DNA from: Clostridiales bacterium UBA1742
GTDB lineage: Bacteria; Bacillota; Clostridia; TANB77; CAG-508
Assembly: GCA_002314935.1 (NCBI GenBank)
Contig: DCHW01000052.1
Location: 1-25,684 of the forward strand
Direction: 5' to 3'
Length of the DNA stretch: 25,684 bases
The notes under the pieces are model-generated. The model made no database searches, was not told the DNA's origin, and was given only the letters and a program-made list of their open reading frames with translations. This document shows, in pieces, positions 7,513 to 16,250 of the stretch. A program made the position numbers and the translations under genes. Numbering within the stretch: the stretch's first letter is position 1; each line of letters opens with the position of its first letter.

Positions 7513-7845
7513 TTAAACTGATTGCTCTTTTAATAAATCATCTAATACATCGTTTAATTCAATAGGTGTTACCTTGTGTGTTTTTAATGTATCTATAATT
7601 TCAATTATTTTTTCTTTATTTCGTGATATATTATTAACTGAATTACTTTCTACATTAAAATTATTATTTTTATATTCTCTTTTTTGAATTTCTATACCAT
7701 ATTTTTTACTTGGTTTTCCTAATAATTTGAATCTTGATTTTTTTATTTTATAATATTCTAGTTCTATTCGATGATTAATATTTCCATTTGGTATTTCGCT
7801 GTTTTCGATATATGTCATACCATAGCATGTTTTAGAACTTTTCAA
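7513..7845 (-). CDS. Small conserved-type protein, possibly DUF6514 family
   Basis: This is a roughly 110-residue protein with no signal peptide or membrane segment. It contains a KKYGIEIQKRE strand in the middle. The C-terminal half looks helical (EKIIEIIDTLKTHKVTPIELNDVLDDLLKEQ). The YGIEI plus TPIxLxDVxxD pattern resembles the uncharacterised Clostridia family DUF6514, recalled without a search. The frame is open further upstream to 7893, but no ribosome site precedes that TTG. The TTG at 7843-7845 has AAGGGAG eight bases before it, so I prefer it. It is monocistronic, with its own promoter and terminator. Function unknown. Confidence 0.6.
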   Translation of the reverse strand: MKSSKTCYGMTYIENSEIPNGNINHRIELEYYKIKKSRFKLLGKPSKKYGIEIQKREYKNNNFNVESNSVNNISRNKEKIIEIIDTLKTHKVTPIELNDVLDDLLKEQSV

Positions 7846-7898
7846 AGCATACACTCCCTTCTTTAGTATAGATTTATATGTCTTGCAACACAAGTTAA

Positions 7899-7927
7899 AT
7901 AATACTATACTGTGGGTAAAAAATCAA
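7899..7927 (-). promoter_or_regulatory. Promoter of the small protein gene at 7513
   Basis: -35 TTGATT (7922-7927), 17-base spacer, -10 TATTAT (7899-7904). Confidence 0.55.
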
Positions 7928-7980
7928 CACAAATCGTTTTACATAATATTTGTAATTTAGACGTTTTTCGACTATATATA

Positions 7981-8013
7981 ACAAAAATAACTCAGTAAAA
8001 TTACTAAGTTATT
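7981..8013 (-). terminator. Terminator of plsX-acpP
   Basis: Arms 7986-7998 and 8001-8013 form a 13-pair stem with one mismatch, followed on the minus strand by TTTTTG. Confidence 0.8.
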
Positions 8014-8034
8014 TAAATTTGTTTCTATTTACAC

Positions 8035-8274
8035 TTATGCATTGTCTTTTATATATTCAACTACATCATTTACAGTTACAACTTTTTCAGCGTCATTATC
8101 TGGAATTTCTATATCAAATTCTTCCTCTAATGCCATTATAAGTTCTACTATATCTAATGAGTCAGCTCCTAAGTCATCAATAAAAGATGCATCTGGTGTT
8201 ATTGCAGTTTCAGCAACTCCTAGTTGATCTATTATTATATCTTTTACTTTATTATAAACTTCTTCTGAATTCAT
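8035..8274 (-). CDS. acpP: Acyl carrier protein
   Basis: 79-residue acidic carrier of fatty-acyl intermediates. The phosphopantetheine attachment motif GADSLD is present with Ser39, followed by the typical helix IVELIMALEEEFDIEIPD. AGGAGGTG lies 12 bases before the ATG at 8274. It follows plsX by 96 bases on the same strand and shares its terminator, so both serve fatty acid and phospholipid synthesis. Confidence 0.97.
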   Translation of the reverse strand: MNSEEVYNKVKDIIIDQLGVAETAITPDASFIDDLGADSLDIVELIMALEEEFDIEIPDNDAEKVVTVNDVVEYIKDNA

Positions 8275-8370
8275 AAGTTTATACTACACCTCCTTAAAAA
8301 TTCTTTGCTCTTATTACTTGTTATATTATATGCTTTAAAATATATTGTCAATAGTTTTTATTGTTTTTAT

Positions 8371-9391
8371 TTAATTATTTTTTTCAAATTCTTGTTTTAA
8401 AATTTCTACAGCATTTGATTTTGCAAACTTTTCTGCTTGTTTTATTGTATAATAAAACAATGTTTCATCACTACTTCCATGTGCTTTTACAACTGGTTTT
8501 TTTACTCCTAGAAATAATGCTCCCCCATATTCTTTATAATCCATTGTTTTACTAAAACGCTTTATTCCTTTTAATGCCGGAATTGTACAAAGTGTACTAA
8601 TAAAATTTTTCTTTAAACTTTCTGTAAGTGATTTTTTAACGAACTTTCCAAAACCTTCTACAGTTTTTAAAAATATGTTTCCGGTAAAACCATCAGTAAT
8701 AACTGCATCTATTTCTCCAGAAAACGCTTCTCTTCCTTCTACATTTCCAACAAAATTTATATTATAGTCTTTTGCTTTTTCTTTTAAAAGTTGGTAACTT
8801 TCTTTCATTAACTCGTTACCCTTATTTTCTTCAGTACCAATATTTAACAAACCAATTGCTGGTTTTTCTATCTTGTAAATTCTATTTAAATAAATATTAG
8901 CAAATTCTGCAAACTGTAATAAATTAATTGGCTTGCAATTTGTATTTGCCCCTGCATCTACTAACATTAATCCTTTTTTATATGATGGAAGCATTGGAGC
9001 TATCGCAGGTCTATCTACTCCTTTAATTCTTCCAACTATTAATGTTGCTCCAGTTAAAAGTGCTCCAGAATTTCCAGCAGAAATAAATACATCTCCTTCA
9101 TCCTGTTTTAACATATTAAATCCAACAACCATTGAAGAATCTTTTTTGTTTCTTATTGCTTGTGTTGGTATATCCTCCATTTCTATTACCTCTGTTGCAT
9201 TTTTAATTGATAATTTATCTGATATTTCTGATACTTCTTTGTCATATAATTCTTTTATTCTTGCTTTTATTACTTCTTCTTTTCCTATTAATATTATTTC
9301 AGAATCGATTTCGTTAATTGCCCTTATTGCACCTTTTATATTTGCATCTGGACTATTATCACCACCGCATACAATCTAATAATATTTTCAT
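8371..9391 (-). CDS. plsX: Phosphate acyltransferase PlsX, one CGG +1 shift
   Basis: PlsX makes acyl-phosphate from acyl-ACP for phosphatidic acid synthesis. From ATG 9391 (GGGAG upstream) frame 0 reads only ten codons before TGA. Skipping the C of CGG at 9365-9367 gives MKILLDCMGGDNSP, the invariant PlsX N terminus with the Gly-Gly-Asp motif, and the frame then stays open to 8371 for 339 residues, the normal family length. Later motifs fit the family: NSGALLTGAT, RPAIAPMLPS, LVDAGANTNC, VEGREAFSG and DGFTGNIFLK. An ATG at 9178-9180 would lose the first 70 residues and is not a plausible start. Followed by acpP. Confidence 0.95.
9365..9367 (-). other. CGG +1 shift site in plsX
   Basis: Context ATG CGG T: codon 9 is CGG. 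Skipping C gives Gly9 of the invariant MGGD motif. Without a shift, translation ends two codons later. Confidence 0.92.
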
Positions 9392-9425
9392 AAATCTCCC
9401 TTTCTTTTTTTAATTTTATTTTTAT

Positions 9426-9454
9426 ATTTTATTATTTTATCAAAGAAAAATCAA
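9426..9454 (-). promoter_or_regulatory. Promoter of plsX-acpP
   Basis: -35 TTGATT (9449-9454), 17-base spacer, -10 TAAAAT (9426-9431). Confidence 0.55.
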
Positions 9455-9510
9455 TACTTTAAAAGAACAAATCTAAAAATTTTAGTCTTTACTTTTGCTT
9501 TAATATTTTT

Positions 9511-9547
9511 CAAAAAAAAATAGAGGTTAAAAATAACCTCTATTTTT
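9511..9547 (-). terminator. Terminator of the str operon after tuf
   Basis: A perfect 13-pair stem (9516-9528 with 9535-9547), six-base loop and T run on the minus strand. Confidence 0.9.
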
Positions 9548-9560
9548 AGTTTATTATTAA

Positions 9561-10763
9561 TTATTCAATAACTTCTGAAACGATACCAGAACCAACTGTT
9601 CTACCACCTTCACGGATAGCGAATCTTAATCCTTTATCCATAGCTATTGGTGTGATTAATTCGATTGTCATTGTAACATTATCACCTGGCATTACCATTT
9701 CTGTACCTTCTGGTAAGTTAATAACACCTGTAACGTCTGTTGTTCTGAAATAGAATTGTGGTCTATAGTTTGTAAAGAATGGTGTATGTCTTCCACCTTC
9801 TTCTTTAGTTAATACATAAACTTCTGCTTTGAATTTTGTATGTGGATGTATTGAACCTGGTTTTGCTAAAACTTGTCCTCTTTCGATTTCTTTTCTATCA
9901 ATACCTCTTAATAGAACACCAATATTATCTCCAGCTTCTGCTTGATCTAATAATTTTCTGAACATTTCAACACCTGTTACAACAGTTTTCTTTCTTTCAG
10001 CAGATAATCCAACTATTTCAACTTCGTCTTGAACTTTAACAACTCCTCTTTCAACTCTACCTGTAGCAACTGTTCCTCTACCTGTTATAGAAAATACGTC
10101 TTCTACTGGCATTAAGAAGTCACCATCTGTTGGTCTATCTGGTGTTGGTATATAAGAATCTACTGCATCCATTAATTCTTTTATGCATTGATATTCTGGT
10201 GCATTTGGATCTGTTGATGTAGATTCTAGAACTTTTAATGAAGATCCTTTTACGATTGGAATTTCATCTCCTGGGAAATCATAGCTAGATAATAAATCTC
10301 TAACTTCCATTTCAACTAATTCTAATAATTCTGGGTCATCAACCATATCACATTTGTTTAAATATACAACTATATATTTAACACCAACTTGTCTAGCAAG
10401 TAATATATGCTCTCTTGTTTGAGGCATTGGACCATCAGCTGCAGAAACAACTAATATAGCTCCGTCCATTTGTGCAGCACCTGTAATCATGTTTTTAACA
10501 TAATCAGCGTGTCCAGGACAGTCAACGTGTGCATAGTGTCTATTTTCTGTTTCATATTCAACGTGTGCTGTGTTAATTGTAATTCCTCTTGCTTTTTCTT
10601 CTGGAGCACCGTCTATTTGATCATATGCTGTAAATTGTGCCTTTCCTAATAATCCTAACCATTTTGTAATAGCTGCTGTTGTTGTTGTTTTTCCATGGTC
10701 TACGTGACCAACTGTACCGATATTAACGTGTGGTTTTGTTCTTTCAAATTTTGCTTTTGCCAT
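9561..10763 (-). CDS. tuf: Elongation factor Tu
   Basis: GTPase that delivers aminoacyl-tRNA to the ribosome; 400 residues. Visible motifs: P-loop GHVDHGKT (19-26), switch region RGITINTAHVEY, DCPGHADY, and NKCD for guanine specificity. Domains 2 and 3 are complete, ending GSGIVSEVIE. GGAGGAA precedes ATG 10763. It is the last gene of the rpsL-rpsG-fusA-tuf operon. No in-frame CGG was seen despite its length and expression level. Confidence 0.98.
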   Translation of the reverse strand: MAKAKFERTKPHVNIGTVGHVDHGKTTTTAAITKWLGLLGKAQFTAYDQIDGAPEEKARGITINTAHVEYETENRHYAHVDCPGHADYVKNMITGAAQMDGAILVVSAADGPMPQTREHILLARQVGVKYIVVYLNKCDMVDDPELLELVEMEVRDLLSSYDFPGDEIPIVKGSSLKVLESTSTDPNAPEYQCIKELMDAVDSYIPTPDRPTDGDFLMPVEDVFSITGRGTVATGRVERGVVKVQDEVEIVGLSAERKKTVVTGVEMFRKLLDQAEAGDNIGVLLRGIDRKEIERGQVLAKPGSIHPHTKFKAEVYVLTKEEGGRHTPFFTNYRPQFYFRTTDVTGVINLPEGTEMVMPGDNVTMTIELITPIAMDKGLRFAIREGGRTVGSGIVSEVIE

Positions 10764-10908
10764 TTTAAAAATTCCTCCTTAAATTTTTAATTTAATTTTT
10801 ATTTATAATTTAAAAATTAATAACAATTTTCATGTATTTGCATTTTATAATATTTTTTATCTTTTTGCAATACATTTTTATTTTTTTATATAATCGAATA
10901 ACTATTAA

Positions 10909-12993
10909 TTAGTCTTCTTTTTTAGTTCTTGATGCAACTATTTTTTCAAATACTGATTTTGGAACTTCTTCGTAATGACTTGGTTCCATTGCGTATGTTC
11001 CTCTACCTTGTGTTTTTGAACGTAAGTCTGTTGCATATCCAAACATTTCTGCTAATGGAATAAATGCTCTTATAATTTGCATTCCACTTCTTGCTTCCAT
11101 ACCTTCCATTTTACCACGTCTTGAGTTTACATCTCCAATAACATCTCCCATATATTCTTCTGGAACTGTTATTTCTACTTTCATTATTGGTTCTAAAATT
11201 ACAGATTTTGCTTGTTTACATCCTTCTTTAAATGCCATAGATCCGGCAATTTTGAATGCCATTTCTGATGAGTCAACATCATGGTAAGATCCATCTACTA
11301 ATGAAGCTTTAAAGTCAATAACTGGATAACCAGCTAAAATTCCGCTTTCTGCAGCTTCTCTAATACCTTCTTCTGTTGGTTTAATATATTCTTTCGGAAC
11401 AACACCACCGACAATTTTACTTTCGAATTGAATTCCTGAACCTGGTTCTAATGGTTCCATTTCCAACCAAACGTGTCCGTATTGTCCACGACCACCAGAT
11501 TGACGTATGAATTTTCCTTCTACTTTTACTTTGTTTCTAATTGTTTCTTTATATGAAACTTGTGGTTTACCAACATTACATTCAACTTTAAATTCTCTTT
11601 TTAATCTGTCTACTATAATGTCTAAGTGTAATTCACCCATACCAGCAATTATTGTTTGACCTGTTTCATGGTTTGTATATGCTTTAAATGTTGGATCTTC
11701 TTCAGCAAGTTTTCCTAAAGCTATACCCATTTTTTCTTGAGCTACTTTATCTTTTGGCTCAATAGCTATTTCAATAACTGGTTCTGGGAATTCCATAGAT
11801 TCAAGTATAACTGGGTGATTTATATCACATAAAGTATCACCTGTTGTAACTTCTTTTAGTCCAACAGCTGCTGCTATATCTCCAGCATAAACTTTATCTA
11901 TATCTTCTCTATGGTTAGAATGCATTAAAACAATTCTTCCCATTCTTTCTTTTTTATCTTTGTTTGCATTTAATACAGTAGATCCTGCTTCTAATGTTCC
12001 TGAATATACTCTAAAGAAACATAATTTTCCTATAAATGGATCTGTTGCAATTTTAAATGCTAAAGCAGCAAATGGTTCACTATCTGATGTTTTTCTTTCT
12101 GTTTCTTCTCCATCTAATGTAACACCTTTAATATCTTCTACATCTATTGGTGCTGGCATATAATAAACTATTGCATCTAATAACTCTTGAACACCTTTAT
12201 TTTTATATGAAGATCCACATGTTACTGGAACTATTGTGTTTGCTAATGTTCCTAATCTTAAACCTTTTTTAATATCTTCTTCTGAAAGTTCTCCTTCATC
12301 AAGATATTTCATCATTATTTCATCATCTTGTTCTGCAGCTGCTTCTACCATTTCTGCTCTATATTTTTCTGCTTTTTCTTTTAAATCATCTGGTATATCA
12401 CATTCTTCTATGTCTTTACCTAAATCATCTTTATGAATAAAAGCTCTCATTTTAACTAAGTCAACAATTCCTCTAAAGTTATCTTCTGCTCCAATTGGTA
12501 ATTCAATTGCAATTGCATTTGCTTTTAATCTTTCTTTCATTTGGTCTATACAAGCATAAAAATCTGCTCCAACCATATCCATTTTATTTACGTATGCCAT
12601 TCTTGGTACTTTGTATTTATCAGCCTGTCTCCAAACTGTTTCTGATTGTGGTTGAACACCACTTTTTGCAGCAAGTACAAGTACAGAACCATCTAATACT
12701 CTTAATGATCTTTCAACTTCAACAGTAAAGTCAACGTGACCTGGTGTATCAATTATGTTTATTCTATGATTTAACCATTGACATGTTGTTGCAGCAGAAG
12801 TAATTGTTATACCTCTTTCTTGTTCTTGTTCCATCCAGTCCATTGTTGCAGCTCCTTCATGAACTTCACCAATTTTATGTGTTCTACCTGTATAGAAAAG
12901 AATTCTTTCTGTTGTTGTTGTTTTTCCTGCATCAATGTGAGCCATTATTCCTATATTTCTTGTTCTTTCTAATGGAAATGCTCTATCTGCCAT
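10909..12993 (-). CDS. fusA: Elongation factor G
   Basis: Translocation GTPase, 694 residues. Motifs: P-loop AHIDAGKTTT, RGITITSAATT, DTPGHVDF and NKMD. Domains IV and V are intact to the Lys/Glu-rich C terminus. CGT is used as an ordinary Arg codon here (for example in FIRQSGG, NSRRGK and DLRSKT), so at least part of the CGN box is decoded conventionally. CGG does not occur in frame. A clear GGAGG site precedes ATG 12993. Member of the str operon. Confidence 0.98.
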   Translation of the reverse strand: MADRAFPLERTRNIGIMAHIDAGKTTTTERILFYTGRTHKIGEVHEGAATMDWMEQEQERGITITSAATTCQWLNHRINIIDTPGHVDFTVEVERSLRVLDGSVLVLAAKSGVQPQSETVWRQADKYKVPRMAYVNKMDMVGADFYACIDQMKERLKANAIAIELPIGAEDNFRGIVDLVKMRAFIHKDDLGKDIEECDIPDDLKEKAEKYRAEMVEAAAEQDDEIMMKYLDEGELSEEDIKKGLRLGTLANTIVPVTCGSSYKNKGVQELLDAIVYYMPAPIDVEDIKGVTLDGEETERKTSDSEPFAALAFKIATDPFIGKLCFFRVYSGTLEAGSTVLNANKDKKERMGRIVLMHSNHREDIDKVYAGDIAAAVGLKEVTTGDTLCDINHPVILESMEFPEPVIEIAIEPKDKVAQEKMGIALGKLAEEDPTFKAYTNHETGQTIIAGMGELHLDIIVDRLKREFKVECNVGKPQVSYKETIRNKVKVEGKFIRQSGGRGQYGHVWLEMEPLEPGSGIQFESKIVGGVVPKEYIKPTEEGIREAAESGILAGYPVIDFKASLVDGSYHDVDSSEMAFKIAGSMAFKEGCKQAKSVILEPIMKVEITVPEEYMGDVIGDVNSRRGKMEGMEARSGMQIIRAFIPLAEMFGYATDLRSKTQGRGTYAMEPSHYEEVPKSVFEKIVASRTKKED

Positions 12994-13019
12994 TAATTTT
13001 TCCTCCTAATATTAATATT

Positions 13020-13490
13020 CTACCATTTATAATGTGCGAAAGCTTTATTAGCTTCTGCCATTCTATGCATATCTTCTTTCTTCTTGAAAGATCCACCTGT
13101 ACTGTTAACTGCATCTATAATTTCGTTTGCTAGTTTTTCAGCCATTGTTTTTTCGTGTCTATTTCTTGCATAGTTTACTAACCATCTTAATCCTAAAGTT
13201 TGTCTTCTTTCTGGTCTAATTTCGATTGGAACTTGATATGTAGCTCCACCAACTCTTCTTGCTTTAACTTCAAGAACTGGCATAATATTATTTAATGCTG
13301 CTTCAAAAACTTCTAATGCATCTTTTCCTTCTTTTTCTTTTATAATATCAAATGCATCATATACTATTTTTTGAGCAACTGTCTTTTTACCATCTAACAT
13401 AACATTGTTTATAAGTTTTGTTACAACTTGACTATTGTATATTGGATCTGGTAAAACTTCTCTTTTTGCAATATATCCTCTTCTTGGCAC
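13020..13490 (-). CDS. rpsG: Ribosomal protein uS7
   Basis: 156-residue small-subunit protein that nucleates the 30S head. It begins PRRGYIAKREVLPDP and contains ARRVGGATYQVP and RRQTLGLRWL, standard uS7 segments. The start is GTG at 13488-13490 with GGAG nine bases upstream. It lies between rpsL and fusA. Confidence 0.97.
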   Translation of the reverse strand: MPRRGYIAKREVLPDPIYNSQVVTKLINNVMLDGKKTVAQKIVYDAFDIIKEKEGKDALEVFEAALNNIMPVLEVKARRVGGATYQVPIEIRPERRQTLGLRWLVNYARNRHEKTMAEKLANEIIDAVNSTGGSFKKKEDMHRMAEANKAFAHYKW

Positions 13491-13625
13491 TATTCTTCAC
13501 TCCTTTTTTACAAAATTTACAGATATTTATAAAAATATCCAAAGTTACTCTTGGAATTTACATTCCACGCATAGTGCATATAAATAATTTATCTATTATA
13601 TTTATTAGCACTACTAATTTAATTT

Positions 13626-14039
13626 CTAAGCTTTTGGTCTTTTAGCACCATATTTAGATCTAGCTTGCATTCTGTCTTTTACACCTGCAGTATCTAATGT
13701 ACCTCTTATAATATGGTATCTAACACCTGGTATATCTTTTACCCTTCCACCTCTTATTAAAACAACACTGTGTTCTTGTAAGTTGTGTCCTATTCCAGGG
13801 ATATAAGATGTAACCTCATAACCATTTGAAAGTCTAACCCTAGCAACTTTTCTTAAAGCTGAGTTAGGTTTTTTAGGTGTTACTGTTTTAACTACAGTAC
13901 AAACTCCTCTTTTTTGTGGTGATCTTTGATTTGTTTGTCTATTTGCTTTTGAGTTAAATCCCTTTAATAAAGCTGGAGCCTTTGCTTTTGTTGTAGTTGT
14001 ATTTCTACCTTTTCTTACTAATTGGTTAATTGTTGGCAA
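13626..14039 (-). CDS. rpsL: Ribosomal protein uS12
   Basis: 137-residue decoding-centre protein and first gene of the str operon. Visible: PTINQLVRKGR, TPKKPNSALRKVARVRLSNG (streptomycin-site lysine region), PGIGHNLQEHSVVLIRGGRVKDIPGVRYH. The start codon is TTG (14037-14039) with GGAGGTG upstream. uS12 contacts the decoding site, so its intact, canonical-looking sequence means nothing unusual about frame maintenance can be read from it. Confidence 0.97.
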   Translation of the reverse strand: MPTINQLVRKGRNTTTTKAKAPALLKGFNSKANRQTNQRSPQKRGVCTVVKTVTPKKPNSALRKVARVRLSNGYEVTSYIPGIGHNLQEHSVVLIRGGRVKDIPGVRYHIIRGTLDTAGVKDRMQARSKYGAKRPKA

Positions 14040-14102
14040 TTTTTTTCACCTCCTAAAATTATATTAAAAGTGCTAATTTGTATTTAAACACTAACGCATA
14101 GT

Positions 14103-14132
14103 ATTTTATCATTTTTTACTTATATTTGTCAA
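14103..14132 (-). promoter_or_regulatory. Promoter of the str operon
   Basis: -35 TTGACA (14127-14132), 18-base spacer, -10 TAAAAT (14103-14108), about 63 bases before the rpsL start. Confidence 0.75.
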
Positions 14133-14186
14133 TAGTTATAGTCTATTTTTTTCTTAGGGAAACCTGTTATTTCGGATTTATATACA

Positions 14187-14219
14187 AAAATAAAAGTACG
14201 AAGATTATTCTTCGTACTT
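14187..14219 (-). terminator. Terminator of the HU gene
   Basis: A perfect 11-pair stem AAGTACGAAGA/TCTTCGTACTT (14194-14204 with 14209-14219) followed by TTATTTTTG on the minus strand. An extra partial CGTACTT repeat flanks it. Confidence 0.85.
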
Positions 14220-14266
14220 CGTACTTTTATAATATGAATTCATACTTATTATATTTGTATTTATTC

Positions 14267-14545
14267 CTATTTTTTGTTTACTAAATCTTTTAATGCTTTA
14301 CCAGCTTTAAATACTGGAGCTTTTGATGCAGGTATTTTGATTTCTTCTTTAGTTTGTGGGTTTCTACCTTTTCTAGCTGCTCTTTTTCTTACTTCAAAAG
14401 ATCCAAATCCAACTAATTGAACTTTGTCACCTTTTACTAAAGAACCAGTAACTACTTCTACGAATGCATTTAATGATGCTTCTGCTCCTTTTTTTGTGTC
14501 TCCTGTTTTTGCAGCCATTGCTGCGATTAATTCAGCTTTGTTCAT
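14267..14545 (-). CDS. hup: DNA-binding protein HU
   Basis: 92-residue nucleoid protein that bends DNA as a dimer. It has the MNKAELIAAMAAKTG helix, GFGSFEVRKRAARKGRNPQT at the start of the DNA-binding arm, and the IPASKAPVFKAGKALKDLVN C terminus. GGAGGTAA lies just before the ATG. It lies downstream of the flippase gene on the same strand, a neighbourhood also seen in other Clostridia. Confidence 0.95.
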   Translation of the reverse strand: MNKAELIAAMAAKTGDTKKGAEASLNAFVEVVTGSLVKGDKVQLVGFGSFEVRKRAARKGRNPQTKEEIKIPASKAPVFKAGKALKDLVNKK

Positions 14546-14652
14546 TTAAAATTACCTCCTAAAAAGATTTGTTTTTTACAGCAAAGAGCTAAAACTCTTC
14601 ACTCTTTAGTTTAATTCGCCAAAATTAGCTAAAATCCTTCTTTTTTTATTTT

Positions 14653-16123
14653 TTATTCTTTGATTTCCCTAAGAGTTGCTCTGTTTTGTTTTGTGGAAGT
14701 CTTGATTTTACTGTGTTTTATTAATTTGTCAATTTTTATATTTTTTTGTTTAAATGTATCTTTTACACTTGTTTTAAGCATTAAAAAGCATATTATTAAA
14801 GAAACTACATGTGAAATTAAATTAGATATTATAGCTCCATAAATTCCTATTTTTTCTATTGGTATTAATAATATATTAAATATTAATTTACATATTCCAC
14901 CTATTGCAAATGCAATCACTGGAACATTTATTTTTCCAATTCCCTGTAATGCACCATTAATAGTTTGAATTAATACAACCAATATTATATCAAAAGAGGC
15001 AAGTCTCAACATTTCCGAACCATTAGATGCATTTGGAAATAAAATTCCGGATTATTTGACTAGAAAAAAACATTATTATTGTTGTACATATTATTCCAAT
15101 TAATAGCGAAAATATAACAGAAGATTTTATTTTTTTCTTAGCATCTCTTTTGTTTCCAATTGCAATAGATGTAGAAACTGTCGGTACCAACGCAGTCGAA
15201 AAAGCAATATTAAATGCAAAAGGTAAACTAATTAAAGCATCCACTTTGCCTGATAATATTCCATATTGAAGTTTCGCATATTCTTCAGGCATATTTTTTT
15301 TTAAAATTCTTACTATTGTTAGTGCATCAATAGTTTTGCTTGTTCCTGCAAATAAACTACTTAAAGCAATAGGAACAGATATGTATAGTATGTCTTTTAT
15401 TATCTGTTTACATCTTTCTTCTTTACTAAATATTGATTTTTTTACTTCTTTCCATATTTGTCTTTTTTCCTTTAAAAAGCACAAGTATAAATATATTACC
15501 CCACTTAATGTAGCTAAAGTTGCGGCTATCGTTGCAGTTTCCACCATTAAATTTGTATTGTTTTTAGACCAATTAGCAACAATTTCTACTAATACAATGG
15601 TTAATACTGTTTTAACTATTTGTTCAGCACTTCCAGAATTTGCTGTTATATTAAGTTGTTTTTTACCATTAAAATATCCCTTCATAACCGATGAAATTGA
15701 TACTAAAAAAATTGATGGCGCCAAAACCATTAAAACATACTTAGTATCAGGGAGTTGTAAATAATTATTTGCTATATATTTAGCTTTCCAAAATAATATT
15801 GAACTTCCTATAAAACCCAATACACCGAATAAAACCAATGATATTTTTAATATTCTATATGATACTTTAATATCTCCTATAGCTTCTTTACTTGAAATTA
15901 ATTTAGCAATTGCATTTGGCACTCCAATTGAACAAATCGTAAGAAATAAAGCATATATCTGAAATGCACTATTGTATATTGCATTTCCAGCATCTCCATA
16001 TCCACTTTTATTTGTTAAATATATTTTATATACAAAACCTATAATTTTTATTAATGCTTGAGAAAACATAATAATTATTATATTTTTAGTAAAACTATTT
16101 TTTTTATTTTTTATTTTAATCAC
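14653..16123 (-). CDS. SpoVB/MurJ-type polysaccharide flippase, one CGG +1 shift
   Basis: About 489 residues, polytopic membrane protein of the MOP (MATE/Wzx/MurJ) superfamily. It probably flips lipid-linked cell-wall precursors. It has many hydrophobic helices and a typical start (KNSFTKNIIIIMFSQALIKIIGFVYKIYLTN). Frame 0 ends a few codons after CGG at 15047-15049. Skipping the C gives SQIIGILFPNASNGSEMLRLAS, matching the family's central loop, and the frame runs on to 14653. The start is uncertain. The GTG at 16121-16123 overlaps its own AAGGAG site, while an in-frame ATA (16112-16114) sits at the ideal eight-base spacing, so a non-standard start is possible. It lies divergent from the ATPase gene and upstream of HU. 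Confidence 0.85.
15047..15049 (-). other. CGG +1 shift site in the flippase gene
   Basis: Context ATC CGG A: codon 359 is CGG. Reading GGA one base on restores IIGILFPNA. Confidence 0.9.
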
Positions 16124-16184
16124 TCCTTATGTTTTAATAATTACTACTATTATTAATATATATGAACTTTTTCTTTAAAAAGAC

Positions 16185-16213
16185 TTGCTTTTTTCCTGAT
16201 TTCATAAGATAAT
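16185..16213 (+). promoter_or_regulatory. Promoter of the coupling-protein-like ATPase gene
   Basis: -35 TTGCTT (16185-16190), 17-base spacer, -10 GATAAT (16208-16213), about 37 bases before the GTG start. Confidence 0.5.
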
Positions 16214-16250
16214 ATATATGTAAAATTCTAGAAAAATTGGGGGATTTTTT

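Noticed and set aside
7939..7955. A TTACA/TGTAA dyad upstream of the small gene at 7513, resembling the PFK-like operator
   Set aside because: The arms are only five bases, the centre differs, and it lies upstream of the -35 instead of over it. It is probably chance in AT-rich DNA.
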